Of a DNA stretch of 16,648 nucleotides, positions 6,047-13,389 are shown piece by piece. The position numbers and the translations under genes are program-made. The stretch's first letter is position 1. Every line of letters begins with the position of its first letter. The notes below the pieces were generated by a model. It had not been told where the DNA came from. It worked only from the letters and a program-made list of their open reading frames with translations, and made no database searches. Source of the stretch: JAURFX01 sp038125265 (lineage in GTDB: Bacteria > Pseudomonadota > Gammaproteobacteria > Steroidobacterales > Rariloculaceae); the NCBI GenBank assembly GCA_038125265.1, contig JAYPDM010000022.1, positions 1 through 16,648 on the forward strand. The letters run 5' to 3'.

Positions 6047-8483
6047 TTATCTCCTTGATGATACTTTCTAGGACTACATCATAATTTGAGCAGTCAGACA
6101 AATTAAAATAGTTATTTAGTCTAGCAATACATGGTGATTCTAGATGAGCCTCCTCTAATAATTTTTCCTCATTGAAAAACACCTTTGGATTTCCATCAAA
6201 AATGACTTTTTCTTTGAGGACAATCACTCTATTTGCATATTCACTGACTATTTTCATATCATTTGTCATAAAAATAATAAGCGTTCCTGAGGCTGCAAGA
6301 TCTTTAAGCAATAACATCAAATTTTTTGCCTGTCTAAAATCTTGTCCAAATGTTGGTTCATCAAGTATAAGAACTTTTGGTTTTGAGACAATCATGGATG
6401 CAACCGATAGTCTTCTTTTTTGACCATGCGATAGAATATAAGGACTCGCATCTCTTCTACTCCAAAGATTTACGAGTTCAAGCACCTCTTTTACTTTTTT
6501 ATTTATTGCACCTTCATCTAGGTTTTTGTCACGAATACCATGCTGAATTTCATTAAAAACTGTATTCCTAACAAACTGCTTTTCAGGTATTTGAAATATA
6601 TAACTGATTGTATTTGTGATTTCCTCAAGGTTCAGATTTCTAATATTTTCATCGTGTATGAACACCTCGCCTGAGTAATTATGATAGATACCAGCAATTA
6701 TTGATCCTAAAATTGATTTACCTGAACCATTTGCTCCAGCAATGGCAACCATCTCTCCTGAGTTGAATGACAAATTAATAGAGTTGAATAAATCACCCGT
6801 GCTGACATTGCTTAATTTTAATACTTCAGATAATTGGTTAGGTTCTAATTTATCTTTATCGGCAGATAACTTTTGGCTTAATTGAGCTTGTAGTTTTTGG
6901 AACAAAGATTCATAAGTAACATCTATTGAATCTCCTATATCCATACCTCTCTTTTTAAGATCGAGTGAAATTTCACTAGCCTGCGGAATCCATAAACCTA
7001 ATTCATCTCTAGCTCTAAGACCAATCTCGCTTAGAAATGATTCTGGTGTAAACGGTCCTAAAACTTTGTTATGTTCAATATGAAAAATTTCATCGACGAT
7101 TGGAAAGACTTTATCGACTTCATGCTCGATTAATACAATGGTCATATCCAGCTCATCGCGAAGTCTATTCACCAACTTGATGATTTCATCTTTGCCTTGT
7201 GGATCAAGATTTGAGGTGGGTTCATCGAGAATGAGAACCTTTGGCCTCAATGCAACCATAGATGCCAAAACTAACCTTTGCTTTTCTCCGGTCGAGAGCT
7301 CATTAACGCTAACCTTCTCTTTCCCTAAAAGGCCAACCCATAGTAGGGCATCCTTTACCCTGATAATAATCTCGCTTTTCTCTAAGCCATAATTCTCTAA
7401 AGCAAAGCTAACTTCTTCCTCTACAGTTAGGCATACGGTTTGATCCTCAGGATTCTGAAAGACAATATTTACATTTCGAAATCTTTTATCTTTTGGAATT
7501 GAGTCTCTCGATTGCAGTTGATCAAGATCATTTTCTATCCAAATCATCCCTTCGTAGGCTCCACCATAATAATCAGGGTAGACACCAAGAATATTTAAGG
7601 CCAAGGTACTTTTTCCAGCACCGCTCTCACCTACCAACAATACAATTGATTTTTTCTTAATAGTCAGACTAACCGAGTTTAATTGAGCATCTGATTGTTT
7701 TTTATTTTTTCTATCAAACCAGAAAGAGTAATCATTAAACTCAATCACCTGATCTTCTTTTTTCTCTTTAATTTTAATTTCACTGCTTTTGCTCATTTCA
7801 ACATTCAGTGATGGTGGCTGATCAACTGAGTTCACACCTGCGACTTCAAGTCCTCTCCCTAGGTACCAAGTCGCAAAACCCCACAAAGTGCCTCCAACTG
7901 AAGCTATGCCCATTGATACCAATGCCCAAAATGTTCCATCAGCTAATTGAAATCCTCCCTGCCCAACAAATAAAGCCACTTGATTAGCAACTGAAGTTAC
8001 AGCGACAGAGAGCACAAACAATAAAGAGCCACCCCTCCATCTAAGCAATGGAAAAATTAATGCGCCAAATGAAACTGGAAATAAAGCATAAAATAATAAT
8101 ATCGGTCCATCAGGATCCCCAGAAAACCATCTAACCAAAGCAGTGACTGCAACAGCCAAAACAGGTACCATTGCCCGTTTTCTTAAATAGGCACCAAGAA
8201 AAATTAATATCCATGTAGTACCGTTATAAAAAGCATANNNNNNNNNNNNNNNNNNNNNNNNNNNNNNNNNNNNNNNNNNNNNNNNNNNNNNNNNNNNNNN
8301 NNNNNNNNNNNNNNNNNNNNNNNNNNNNNNNNNNNNNCCCAGCATGATGACATCAAATACAGGTAAATATCGAATTGGAGATCTTATAAAATTTCCTCCA
8401 ATAAGATCATTCATAAATAATATGAGCGCAATGGTAATGATGCTGGATCCAATTACGGCACTTAGAATGCGAAGATATTTCAT
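6039..8483 (-). CDS. ECF importer: YkoE-like S domain fused to two ABC ATPases (interrupted by gap)
   Basis: A long protein that joins a membrane S component to a tandem ATPase. Numbering below counts the 100-N gap as 34 residues and is approximate. The N-terminal membrane part (to about 215) has a helix before the gap and several after it. Its stretch FSGDPDGPILLFYALFP resembles the G-x-P-x-GP region of YkoE, the S component for hydroxymethylpyrimidine. ATPase 1 (about 247-490) has Walker A GESGAGKS, signature LSTGEKQR, Walker B VLILDEPTSNLD and switch His in LIEHEVD. ATPase 2 (about 556-790) has GANGSGKS, LSHGQKRR and VLILDEPTFGQD, but Asn in place of the switch His (MTNDM). I chose the ATG at 8481-8483; a TTG two codons upstream is possible. 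It overlaps ecfT by 8 bp. Because of the gap, a separate small gene at 8338-8483 cannot be excluded. Confidence 0.8.
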   Translation of the reverse strand: MKYLRILSAVIGSSIITIALILFMNDLIGGNFIRSPIRYLPVFDVIMLXXXXXXXXXXXXXXXXXXXXXXXXXXXXXXXXXXYAFYNGTTWILIFLGAYLRKRAMVPVLAVAVTALVRWFSGDPDGPILLFYALFPVSFGALIFPLLRWRGGSLLFVLSVAVTSVANQVALFVGQGGFQLADGTFWALVSMGIASVGGTLWGFATWYLGRGLEVAGVNSVDQPPSLNVEMSKSSEIKIKEKKEDQVIEFNDYSFWFDRKNKKQSDAQLNSVSLTIKKKSIVLLVGESGAGKSTLALNILGVYPDYYGGAYEGMIWIENDLDQLQSRDSIPKDKRFRNVNIVFQNPEDQTVCLTVEEEVSFALENYGLEKSEIIIRVKDALLWVGLLGKEKVSVNELSTGEKQRLVLASMVALRPKVLILDEPTSNLDPQGKDEIIKLVNRLRDELDMTIVLIEHEVDKVFPIVDEIFHIEHNKVLGPFTPESFLSEIGLRARDELGLWIPQASEISLDLKKRGMDIGDSIDVTYESLFQKLQAQLSQKLSADKDKLEPNQLSEVLKLSNVSTGDLFNSINLSFNSGEMVAIAGANGSGKSILGSIIAGIYHNYSGEVFIHDENIRNLNLEEITNTISYIFQIPEKQFVRNTVFNEIQHGIRDKNLDEGAINKKVKEVLELVNLWSRRDASPYILSHGQKRRLSVASMIVSKPKVLILDEPTFGQDFRQAKNLMLLLKDLAASGTLIIFMTNDMKIVSEYANRVIVLKEKVIFDGNPKVFFNEEKLLEEAHLESPCIARLNNYFNLSDCSNYDVVLESIIKEING
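8238..8337. other. Assembly gap, 100 N
   Basis: Exactly 100 N, the usual placeholder for a gap of unknown size. It falls in the membrane domain of the ECF fusion gene. The frame happens to stay open across it, which would occur by chance one time in three, so the join is plausible but not proved. Confidence 0.97.
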
Positions 8484-8490
8484 ACCCAAT

Positions 8491-8499
8491 ATTTTATCA
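8491..8499 (-). promoter_or_regulatory. Possible extended -10 promoter for the ECF operon
   Basis: The minus strand reads TGATAAAAT, an extended -10 element (TGn followed by TAAAAT), 7 bases before the ATG at 8483. No convincing -35 is visible, since the region upstream is the terminator of the preceding operon. If used, transcription would begin at or next to the ATG and give a nearly leaderless mRNA. In the 77-bp intergenic space there is no room for a classical TPP riboswitch. Confidence 0.3.
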
Positions 8500-8511
8500 G
8501 TGTTATAAATT

Positions 8512-8540
8512 AAAAAAGCCGCAAAAAAAGCGGCTTTTTT
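8512..8540 (-). terminator. Intrinsic terminator of the PAL-hydrolase operon
   Basis: A perfect GCCGC/GCGGC stem (8518-8522 and 8530-8534) with a 7-base loop is flanked by six A on one side and six T on the other. The A-U flanks can lengthen the stem. On the minus strand it follows the last propeller gene by about 20 bases and ends in a U run. The structure is symmetric and could also work on the plus strand, but no plus-strand gene ends here. Confidence 0.93.
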
Positions 8541-8560
8541 ATTTATTTGAGCAATTTAAA

Positions 8561-9895
8561 TTACCAGGCTGATCTCACAGGAGCGCCTACTAAAGTTTCT
8601 GGATTTACACCTGCTCTAGGGGTGTACTTTTGGAAGCCTCCATTATCAACTTCTGCTACATAAAAATTTCCCTGAGGATCTGAACTGATACCATGAACAC
8701 CCCAGAAACCACCTGGGAAGTCTCCCCAAGTACCCCATGAGTATAGGAATCTTCCCTCAAGATCATATTTAAGCATTTTATTAGTACCGCGATCTGCTGC
8801 CCATAAATGGCCATCAGCAGTTATCATAAAGTCATGTATATCAGCTGGCTCCGGTCCGAAACTCCATTCGTAAAGGTAATTACCATCTTCATCAAAAACT
8901 TGAACGCGATTATTGGTCCTATCATTGACAAAGACCCTTCTGCCGACTGGATCAATCGCTATACCATGAACATTATGCCAATATCCGGGACGTGTCTCAC
9001 CGCCTCGCGCACCAGGTTCTCCCCACTGAGTAATAAAATTACCCTCTGAGTCAAATTTCACAACTCGTGTACCATTGTATCCATCTGCAACAAAAATACT
9101 TGCACCGCCCTCTTCTTCAGGCATCCAATCCATCATTGAGGGTCGGTTAAAGTGATTTTCATCTGCGCCTAGTTCACCATAGGTCCCGAGCTGCATGACA
9201 ATTTCTGAGCCATCATTTGTTAGCTTATAGATAGTATGCTTATGATCATCGAGAATCCAAACATGCTTATCAGCATCATAAGGATCCATACCGACAAAGT
9301 GTGGTCTTTGAAGTTGCTCGCCATTTGGCATGGTGCAATTTCCTTGCTCATCAGTCCATTCCTCGATCATGTTGCCATCCGCATCAAAGACTACAACACA
9401 GTAATCCCATCTTGCGTCGACACCAATCTCAAGGCCTCTTGCTAACCAAGCTGAAATTCCTTCTTCAGCTAGAGCTCCAGTCCCACCGTTGGCCGGAAGG
9501 CTGGCTGCTGTTGCATCTCTCCATGGAAGTCGTCCGATTGGAAATGATAAGCTTGGAGCAATATCTCTCAGATATTGAGTTCTGGGTCTTTCAATATTTG
9601 GTAACTGACCTCGCATCAATGCATAAACTCTATCCTCGGATTCGGCATAGATGCTTTGTCCAGCGCCCCATGTCCAATCCTCGTCACCAGGTTTATTATT
9701 GATCTCTCTAGGCCAGTCAGCATCAACTTCATACCCTCCTAAGATATCTTGTCCTCCGATTTGCCCAGGAATAGCTGAAATACTAAATGCAGCGTTTTCC
9801 GTTTCAGTTTGCGCAATCGTATTCTCGTTATTTGAGACAAAAAATACTGCAGCTGCAGCTACTAAGATAATTGCTATCCAAATTTGCTTACCCAT
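8561..9895 (-). CDS. PAL-like NHL-repeat beta-propeller, copy 1 (membrane-anchored)
   Basis: A 444-residue envelope protein with an N-terminal hydrophobic helix (about 5-20), either an anchor or a signal peptide, and a six-bladed NHL propeller. It matches the family annotated as peptidyl-alpha-hydroxyglycine alpha-amidating lyase (PAL), which splits alpha-hydroxyglycine peptides into amide and glyoxylate. Residues that line up with the eukaryotic PAL active site are present: Arg95 (LMRGQ), His199 (RPHFV), Tyr273 (ADGYN), His310 (NVHGIA), Arg326 (NDRTNNRV) and His401 (GVHGIS). The three His are the expected zinc ligands. Cys166 and Cys187 could form a disulfide. It is the last gene of the operon, 3 bp after copy 2, and ends SAW without the final Glu of the other copies. 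The start has a GGGAG site made from the end of copy 2. The fold is firm; the substrate is unknown. Confidence 0.85.
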   Translation of the reverse strand: MGKQIWIAIILVAAAAVFFVSNNENTIAQTETENAAFSISAIPGQIGGQDILGGYEVDADWPREINNKPGDEDWTWGAGQSIYAESEDRVYALMRGQLPNIERPRTQYLRDIAPSLSFPIGRLPWRDATAASLPANGGTGALAEEGISAWLARGLEIGVDARWDYCVVVFDADGNMIEEWTDEQGNCTMPNGEQLQRPHFVGMDPYDADKHVWILDDHKHTIYKLTNDGSEIVMQLGTYGELGADENHFNRPSMMDWMPEEEGGASIFVADGYNGTRVVKFDSEGNFITQWGEPGARGGETRPGYWHNVHGIAIDPVGRRVFVNDRTNNRVQVFDEDGNYLYEWSFGPEPADIHDFMITADGHLWAADRGTNKMLKYDLEGRFLYSWGTWGDFPGGFWGVHGISSDPQGNFYVAEVDNGGFQKYTPRAGVNPETLVGAPVRSAW

Positions 9896-9898
9896 AAA

Positions 9899-11239
9899 TT
9901 ACTCCCAAGCGCTAAATATTGGTCTGGCTAACATTAGGTCTGGGTTTGCGCCTTCACGTGGTATGAATTTTTGGGCACCACCATTACCTACTTCAGCTAC
10001 GTATAAGTTACCTTCTTGGTCAACATTAATGCCATGCACACCAAAGAAGCCAAAACCTCTTCCACCCATTCCACCGAATTGATAGAGAAACTCACCATCA
10101 TTACTGTATTTCAGCATTTTCTGAGTATTTTGATCAAATGCCCATAAAGCTCTGTCTTCACCCATCCAAAATAAGTGAATATTTGATCTTCCAAGGTCAC
10201 CTACTGACCATTCACGGACATAATTACCATCCTCGTCAAAAACTTGCACGCGATTATTGTTTCTATCATTAACAAAAATATGACCAGTGACATGATCAAC
10301 AGCTAACCCATGCACATTGAACATATACCCAGGTCTATCTTCAGGGCGTCCTTCTCGGACACCATTAATACCGGGTTGCCCCCAAGCGCTATGAGGTGTT
10401 CCATCCGCGTTAAATCTAACAACACGGGTATTTAAATAGCCATCACTAACATAAAAACCACCATCAGGTCTAAATGCCATAAAAGTGGGTCTGTAAAAAT
10501 GCTCGAGATCATCTTCAGGATCAACTGACTGGACCCAAACATTGGGCTCCCCTATCGTTTGCACTAATTCTGAACCATCATTACTAAACTTAAAGATGGC
10601 ATGCCTATAGTCATCAACTATCCATACATGCTTCTCTGGATCATAAGGATTGATGTAAATCGCATGTGGTCTCCTTAAGAGATAGTCCCACTGGGTCCAT
10701 TCCTCAATAAGCTCCCCATCACGATTAAAAACAAGTATCGCATGCTCCCAGCGTACATCTACACCGCAAACACCTCGTGCGCTTGTCTCTGGACAATTTT
10801 CGTCGGTATCATGAACGCCAACAGGTAAAGAGGTATTCGTAGTATTTCTCCAAGGCACAAAGTTACTTACTGGAAAGTTTGCTGGTATGCCTGTTGACTC
10901 CCTTAGATCAACATTTCTCGGCCTTTCAAAGCTTGGGATTTCCCCCCTAACTAATACAAAAACCCGATCTGGGCTCTCAGCAAAAACAGACTGTCCAGCA
11001 CCCCAAGTCCAGCCTTCATGACCCTCAATTTGCTCAGCTATGTCTATCGGCCAGCTTGGATCCACATCGTATGCGCCCCAATACTCCTGTCCACCAAGCG
11101 TGCCTGGAATTGCAGCATAGGATACTGCTCCCTGCTCTTGGACAACTTCAACCTCAATAATTTCTTGTGTTGCATTAGAACTAAAATATAAATAGGCTGC
11201 AACAACACCTACCACAAGTCCGATTCCTAGTTGTTTCAT
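9899..11239 (-). CDS. PAL-like NHL-repeat beta-propeller, copy 2 (membrane-anchored)
   Basis: A 446-residue paralogue of the neighbouring propellers. The N-terminal hydrophobic helix (about 4-20) has no clear cleavage site, so an inner-membrane anchor facing the periplasm is likely. The PAL-like active-site set is complete: Arg98 (LVRGE), His192 (RRPHAI), Tyr268 (SDGYLNTRVV), His310 (NVHGLA), Arg326 (NDRNNNRV) and His402 (GVHGIN). Cys149 and Cys158 are close together in a loop specific to this copy. The ATG at 11237-11239 has an AGGGGG ribosome binding site, 31 bp after the second hydrolase gene. The last codons (Trp-Glu-stop, TGGGAGTAA) also provide the ribosome binding site of copy 1. Enzymatic function is inferred from residue conservation only. 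Confidence 0.85.
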   Translation of the reverse strand: MKQLGIGLVVGVVAAYLYFSSNATQEIIEVEVVQEQGAVSYAAIPGTLGGQEYWGAYDVDPSWPIDIAEQIEGHEGWTWGAGQSVFAESPDRVFVLVRGEIPSFERPRNVDLRESTGIPANFPVSNFVPWRNTTNTSLPVGVHDTDENCPETSARGVCGVDVRWEHAILVFNRDGELIEEWTQWDYLLRRPHAIYINPYDPEKHVWIVDDYRHAIFKFSNDGSELVQTIGEPNVWVQSVDPEDDLEHFYRPTFMAFRPDGGFYVSDGYLNTRVVRFNADGTPHSAWGQPGINGVREGRPEDRPGYMFNVHGLAVDHVTGHIFVNDRNNNRVQVFDEDGNYVREWSVGDLGRSNIHLFWMGEDRALWAFDQNTQKMLKYSNDGEFLYQFGGMGGRGFGFFGVHGINVDQEGNLYVAEVGNGGAQKFIPREGANPDLMLARPIFSAWE

Positions 11240-11270
11240 AACATGTTCCCCCTATGTATGAATATTAACT

Positions 11271-12110
11271 TTATCCTAAATCATTAAGCCAGCCAATTAT
11301 ATAATCAGCAATCTCTTTACTATTTTCTTCTAGCATCATCATGTGACCATTACCACTCAAGCCTACTTCTTCCATCCTAATATATTCAGTTTGAACGCCN
11401 NNNNNNNNNNNNNNNNNNNNNNNNNNNNNNNNNNNNNNNNNNNNNNNNNNNNNNNNNNNNNNNNNNNNNNNNNNNNNNNNNNNNNNNNNNNNNNNNNNNG
11501 TACCAATCATATCCAGAAGGGCAATGTTTGCCGCTACCGCTGGACCGTCCTGCCCTGCCATAAACTGTACCTGAGTTTTATTAAAGAAATCAAAGACAGG
11601 GTCACCCATTCTTCCTGTACCAGGCCACTGGGTATGCAAAGGAGCTTGTGGAAAAATTTGTTTTTCCTCGGATACGGCTGCTGAGGCAGTAAAAATCTCC
11701 TCTAATTGTGGCGCATTACGAATATTTAAGCGTCCATCATGATCAGGTACATACTGAGATCTTCCCCTTCCTGGATAATCCTCCATGTAGACAACATATC
11801 CAGCATCAAGAAAATTATAAGCCCAACCAGGTCTGCCGTCAGGTGTTTGCAGCCAATCGACTGCAGTTTGACCCGCACCATGGAAAAAGACTACAGGATA
11901 AGGATGTCTAATTTCTTCAGGAACCATGACCTCTACATACATCGCGCCACCCATGGTGACTTGGTCGCCCTCTCTCACATATTCGCCACCTGCATAGAAA
12001 AATCCCTGATATGCGACATTGCTCATGTCCATCATATCAATCCGATCTGTCACCTGTGCAAAATAGGTCAAAGGAAAAAAGAATAGAATTACTGATATTA
12101 TTTTTCTCAT
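11271..12110 (-). CDS. Secreted alpha/beta hydrolase, copy 2 (interrupted by gap)
   Basis: Paralogue of the lipoprotein hydrolase two genes upstream, sharing TPDGRPGWAY, DYPGRGRS, HTQWPGTG, KTQVQF and SGNGHMMMLE. A signal peptide MRKIISVILFFFPLTYFAQ, probably cut after the Ala before Gln, sends it to the periplasm. I chose the ATG at 12108-12110, which has a GGGAG site 6 bases upstream; an ATG at 12120-12122 would overlap the upstream gene and has no such site. The oxyanion-side motif FFHGAGQT and the catalytic His (GNGHMMM) are visible. The nucleophile elbow and the acid residue are hidden in the N run. Alignment with the other copy shows about 134 residues missing there, not 34, so the true protein is probably near 380 residues. 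Substrate unknown; ester or amide hydrolysis is a family-level guess. Confidence 0.82.
   Translation of the reverse strand: MRKIISVILFFFPLTYFAQVTDRIDMMDMSNVAYQGFFYAGGEYVREGDQVTMGGAMYVEVMVPEEIRHPYPVVFFHGAGQTAVDWLQTPDGRPGWAYNFLDAGYVVYMEDYPGRGRSQYVPDHDGRLNIRNAPQLEEIFTASAAVSEEKQIFPQAPLHTQWPGTGRMGDPVFDFFNKTQVQFMAGQDGPAVAANIALLDMIGXXXXXXXXXXXXXXXXXXXXXXXXXXXXXXXXXXGVQTEYIRMEEVGLSGNGHMMMLEENSKEIADYIIGWLNDLG
11400..11499. other. Assembly gap, 100 N
   Basis: Exactly 100 N inside the second hydrolase gene. Flanking residues (LLDMIG before, GVQTEYIRMEEVG after) line up with LLDTIG and GVETDFIRLEDVG of the paralogue, between which that protein has 134 residues. The real gap is therefore likely about 400 bases, so coordinates beyond it are probably displaced by about 300. 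Confidence 0.97.
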
Positions 12111-12112
12111 AA

Positions 12113-13381
12113 TTACTCCCATGCAGAATATACTGGCCTTGCCAATAATGTTTCTTGTCTAGCGCCATCACGTGGGGTAAATTTCTGCACTCTACCTCCA
12201 CCCACTTCTGCGACATAAAAATTTCCTTCTTGGTCTACACTCATTGCGTGGACACCGAAGAAGGCGCCTGGAAATTCACCAAAGATACCCCATGAGTAAA
12301 TTAATTCACCATCAGGGTTATAACCTAAAATTTTTGATGTGGCTCTATCTGCTGCCCAAAGCGTACCATCATCACCCATGTAGATAAGATGGATGTCAGT
12401 TGGGGCAGGTCCAAAACTCCATTCATCTTGATAATTTCCATCGAAATCAAAAATCTGGACTCGACGATTGCCCCTATCATTGACATAAATTAAACCTTCA
12501 TCAAGGTTAGCTGCAATTCCATGGACATTATTAAAATACCCAGGTCGAGTTTCATTACCTCCTCTCTCCCCAGGTTGCCCCCACGTCATTACAAAATTTC
12601 CGTCCTTATCAAGTTTAACGACACGAGTATTAATATACCCATCAGCAACATAAACATGATCTTCTGTAAACGTTAGAAAAGTAGGTCTATAGAAATGTGA
12701 CTCATCATTACCACGCTCATTAGGGACACCTATGGTATTTAAGAGCTCGCTTCCATCATTAGAAAATACAAATATTGCATGCCTGTAATCATCAACGATC
12801 CATACTTTTTTCTCTGGATCAAATGGGTCAATGGTCACAAAATGCGGTCTTCTAAATAAATGATCCCATTGGGTCCACTCTTCAATGATTTCACCGTCTC
12901 TGTTGGCGACAAGCAAAGTGTGCTCCCATCGATGATCAAGGCCATACGTTCCTCTATCTTGATCTCCGCCATCTAATGATCCAGGCAAACTTGACCTGGG
13001 TCCCACCGATGCATTTCTCCAGGGGACTTGTGCCACTGGGTATGAAACGCCTGGTCCATTTCCATCGTATACGACAAACGTACCAGGTCTAGCGATATTT
13101 GGAAGCTCCCCTCTAAAGAGCATAAATACTCGGTCAGGACTTTCAGCAAAGACGCTTTGGCCTGCACCGTACGTCCACGCATCATGACCTGGAAGATCAG
13201 CAACATCCTGAGGCCAGCCAGCAACAATATCATAGGGCCCAAACATTTCCTGACCACCCCTCACGCCCGGGACAGCTGCAAAACCATCATTTAAATCCCT
13301 GCGCTGCGCAAAGGAAGTGGTAGAAATAATAATCGTAAAAAACGAAAAAATTAAAATTTTGAATAGCTTTAAATTCCTCAT
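12113..13381 (-). CDS. PAL-like NHL-repeat beta-propeller, copy 3 (secreted)
   Basis: A 422-residue member of the same PAL-like propeller family. I chose the ATG at 13379-13381: it has an AAGAGG site, begins a good signal peptide (MRNLKLFKIL followed by a hydrophobic run and TSFAQ), and lies 8 bp after the hydrolase stop. An upstream ATG at 13412-13414 would overlap the hydrolase gene. Unlike the other two copies it looks cleavable by signal peptidase I and so soluble in the periplasm. PAL-type residues are Arg90 (LFRGE), His180 (RRPHFV), Tyr249 (ADGYINTRVV), His287 (NVHGIA), Arg303 (NDRGNRRV) and His378 (GVHAMS). It lies between two hydrolase genes. Its final Trp-Glu-stop codons supply the GGGAG ribosome binding site of the next gene. 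Confidence 0.85.
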   Translation of the reverse strand: MRNLKLFKILIFSFFTIIISTTSFAQRRDLNDGFAAVPGVRGGQEMFGPYDIVAGWPQDVADLPGHDAWTYGAGQSVFAESPDRVFMLFRGELPNIARPGTFVVYDGNGPGVSYPVAQVPWRNASVGPRSSLPGSLDGGDQDRGTYGLDHRWEHTLLVANRDGEIIEEWTQWDHLFRRPHFVTIDPFDPEKKVWIVDDYRHAIFVFSNDGSELLNTIGVPNERGNDESHFYRPTFLTFTEDHVYVADGYINTRVVKLDKDGNFVMTWGQPGERGGNETRPGYFNNVHGIAANLDEGLIYVNDRGNRRVQIFDFDGNYQDEWSFGPAPTDIHLIYMGDDGTLWAADRATSKILGYNPDGELIYSWGIFGEFPGAFFGVHAMSVDQEGNFYVAEVGGGRVQKFTPRDGARQETLLARPVYSAWE

Positions 13382-13389
13382 AAAACCTC

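Noticed and set aside
8484..8560. TPP riboswitch before the ECF gene, expected if the substrate is a thiamine precursor
   Set aside because: The space is only 77 bases, a third of it the terminator of the other operon, and none of the conserved TPP-box sequences is visible.
9301..9702. Open frame of 133 codons on the plus strand inside propeller copy 1
   Set aside because: It is antisense to a well-supported gene. Its His/Trp/Leu-rich composition is what the complement of a propeller gene would give.
9836..9895. Frameshift or pseudogene at the end of a propeller copy
   Set aside because: All three copies have full-length frames with signal or anchor, complete residue sets and normal ends; none is broken.
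12973..13257. Open frame of 94 codons on the minus strand inside propeller copy 3
   Set aside because: It is an out-of-frame shadow of a gene whose conserved residues are all in the main frame.
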